Shown: in pieces, positions 62,875-64,000 of the stretch | How positions within the stretch are numbered: the first letter of the stretch is position 1 | How the letters are laid out: each line of letters opens with the position of its first letter | NCBI GenBank assembly: GCA_030430205.1 | Contig: JAUIGE010000001.1 | Span: 186,001 to 250,000 of the forward strand | Direction of reading: 5' to 3' | Source of the DNA: Bacteroidia bacterium | GTDB lineage: Bacteria; Bacteroidota; Bacteroidia; J057 | DNA: 64,000 nucleotides | The notes under the pieces: generated by a model | What the model was told of the DNA's origin: nothing | The model's database searches: none | The model's input: the letters and a program-made list of their open reading frames with translations, nothing else | Made by a program: the position numbers and the translations under genes

Positions 62875-63390
62875 CTAGCCTTTCTTCAGCCTCTTGATCA
62901 CCCGTTTTCCGCGTGATTTATACCCCGCCGAACCCCAATCCATCTGAGCTTCTATCACAGCAACAACTTCATCCCGCAACTCTGGATAAGGCATAGCAAT
63001 ATTTGCTGCGACATCCATGCTAAAAATGCGAAGAGCTACGGCTTTGGCAGGGGAAGCGATCCAGGCAAGTGCCAGGTCATATAACTCTCCCTCTATCTCT
63101 TCTGGAATTTTTATGAAACCCAGACTTCTAATCAAAGCCCGATGCACAGCATCATGTTTCTCTTTGCGCAGCAAAGGCAGGACATCACCAAAGTACGGCT
63201 CCATCAAAGCGGGATTGCTTTCCAGGGTATAGGACAAAACCCAGGCTGCCCGCTGAGGAATGGGAGGGGTTCCCTCCCGGATAAGTTTCCACAAATCATC
63301 AAATAGTTGCTTATCGCCCACTATCTGTGAGCTAAGGGCCATGGTATGCATTTTAGCATGCCTTTTGAGCAATTCCTGTTCGAGATTCAT
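62875..63390 (-). CDS. HEAT-like helical-repeat protein of unknown function
   Basis: 171 residues, all-helical and soluble. Short helix pairs such as QRAAWVLSYTLESNPALMEP, VHRALIRSLGFIKIPEEIEG and ALRIFSMDVAANIAMPYPEL resemble HEAT/ARM repeats. The basic C-terminus (GYKSRGKRVIKRLKKG) suggests contact with nucleic acid or membrane. Relatives in this phylum are usually annotated only as hypothetical. Convergent with the preceding gene (11 bp). Confidence 0.7.
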   Translation of the reverse strand: MNLEQELLKRHAKMHTMALSSQIVGDKQLFDDLWKLIREGTPPIPQRAAWVLSYTLESNPALMEPYFGDVLPLLRKEKHDAVHRALIRSLGFIKIPEEIEGELYDLALAWIASPAKAVALRIFSMDVAANIAMPYPELRDEVVAVIEAQMDWGSAGYKSRGKRVIKRLKKG

Positions 63391-63431
63391 GGAGGAAAGT
63401 CTATGGGATGATGGATGGCGCTTATGCCATT

Positions 63432-63875
63432 TTACTCATACTGATACCGAAGCGTTGAACCGCTGTTAAATCCTTCTATATCCAGCACAATTTCTGAATA
63501 ATTGGTATCTCTCAGGCCTAACAGGCTGAATCTAAGCGTGGTATCTATGGCTGCTTCGCAAGCATCCTGATCATCAAAAGAAAGGACAAGCGGGGCTACA
63601 GGTGGTGCCGATTCATTTAAAGCCCCAATGTATATCAGGTCAAAATTTGCCGTCCCACACCCTCCTGCATAGTTGACCACTATTTCGAGACAATTGGAAT
63701 CAATCACAGCGCTTTTAAACTGAAAGGCGTCTCTCGGTGCTGTCAGAAAGCTATTTCTGCCTATAAGGAGAGTATCACAAGGATCTGCTGCCGGAACAGG
63801 CTCGTCATCCGGAGTACAGGCAAAAAAGAAAAGAAGGCTAAGTAGGCCCAAAAGGCTGATTAGATGCGTTTTCAT
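63432..63875 (-). CDS. Predicted lipoprotein of unknown function
   Basis: 147 residues. Hydrophobic signal ending in a lipobox-like LFFFACTPDD, so Cys20 is probably lipidated. Three further cysteines (PCDTL, NCLEI, GGCGTANFD) and one in DACEAAID suggest disulphides. The body is beta-rich with LEIVVNYAGGCGTANFDLIY; this word pattern recurs in small lipoproteins of Bacteroidota. No function can be given. Confidence 0.7.
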   Translation of the reverse strand: MKTHLISLLGLLSLLFFFACTPDDEPVPAADPCDTLLIGRNSFLTAPRDAFQFKSAVIDSNCLEIVVNYAGGCGTANFDLIYIGALNESAPPVAPLVLSFDDQDACEAAIDTTLRFSLLGLRDTNYSEIVLDIEGFNSGSTLRYQYE

Positions 63876-64000
63876 TGATGTTGTTTTAGGTTAAAACGAT
63901 GGTTTTAAAGAATACGGCAAGGCGGTCAAAAACGCTGCATACTCAGCTGATCAGGATTTGAACAAATCGCCAAACGTCCTCATAGGAATTGTACAAAGGC

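Overview
The window looks like the chromosome of a member of the Bacteroidota, probably from the Saprospiraceae/Lewinellaceae side; this placement is inference from gene content, with no database search. The signs are: predicted type IX secretion (T9SS) sorting domains at the C-termini of two secreted proteins; the uppS-bamA-ompH-murI gene order common in the phylum; promoter-like boxes of the TTG / TAnnTTTG type instead of the sigma-70 consensus; weak Shine-Dalgarno sequences; and HEPN-free, phage-free, housekeeping-rich content. No rRNA operon, insertion sequence, CRISPR array or prophage was seen.

Layout. 0.2-3.2 kb: cdsA, a CPBP membrane protease and dusB. 3.2-7.3 kb: a long coiled-coil exported protein with a TonB-C-like domain at each end, then an AidB-type acyl-CoA dehydrogenase. 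7.4-12.7 kb: a tyrosine/homogentisate degradation locus (hmgA and fahA on +; a HisC-like aminotransferase, hpd and a MarR regulator on -), with candidate operator palindromes in front of hmgA and hpd. 12.8-17.0 kb: tRNA-Glu, gap, the tRNA-Gln-prs-rplY-pth cluster and a RidA-family deaminase. 17.0-19.9 kb: a TolC/membrane-fusion efflux pair without an inner-membrane pump. 20.2-30.4 kb: envelope biogenesis (uppS, two BamA paralogues, three OmpH/Skp-like chaperones, murI), a beta-barrel protein and a CAP-domain protein. 30.5-38.2 kb: a TonB-dependent receptor, a DUF2071 protein, a UvrD/PcrA helicase, an ExbD-TonB pair lacking ExbB, and a DEAD-box helicase. 38.2-50.7 kb: a sterol-desaturase-like enzyme and a split Complex I (nuoAB at 39.6-40.5 kb, nuoJKL at 47.9-50.7 kb) separated by recQ, a LON-domain protein, a large PNGase-F-like T9SS cargo protein and a YdeI-family protein. 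50.8-64.0 kb: AsmA, SH3, GNAT, a two-repeat exported protein of unknown family, another T9SS cargo protein, an EF-hand protein, an ECF sigma factor overlapping a gene for a protein with four cytoplasmic repeats, one membrane helix and a predicted outer-membrane barrel, and small hypothetical proteins.

The most unusual signals are (1) a family of 40-80 bp imperfect hairpin elements built from TTTCGGG-type heptamers, several of which end exactly against the stop codon of a minus-strand gene; (2) ATTGC...GCAAT palindromes in the tyrosine locus next to a MarR gene; and (3) the sigma factor overlapping the membrane-spanning barrel protein, which could be a one-polypeptide envelope-to-cytoplasm signalling device.
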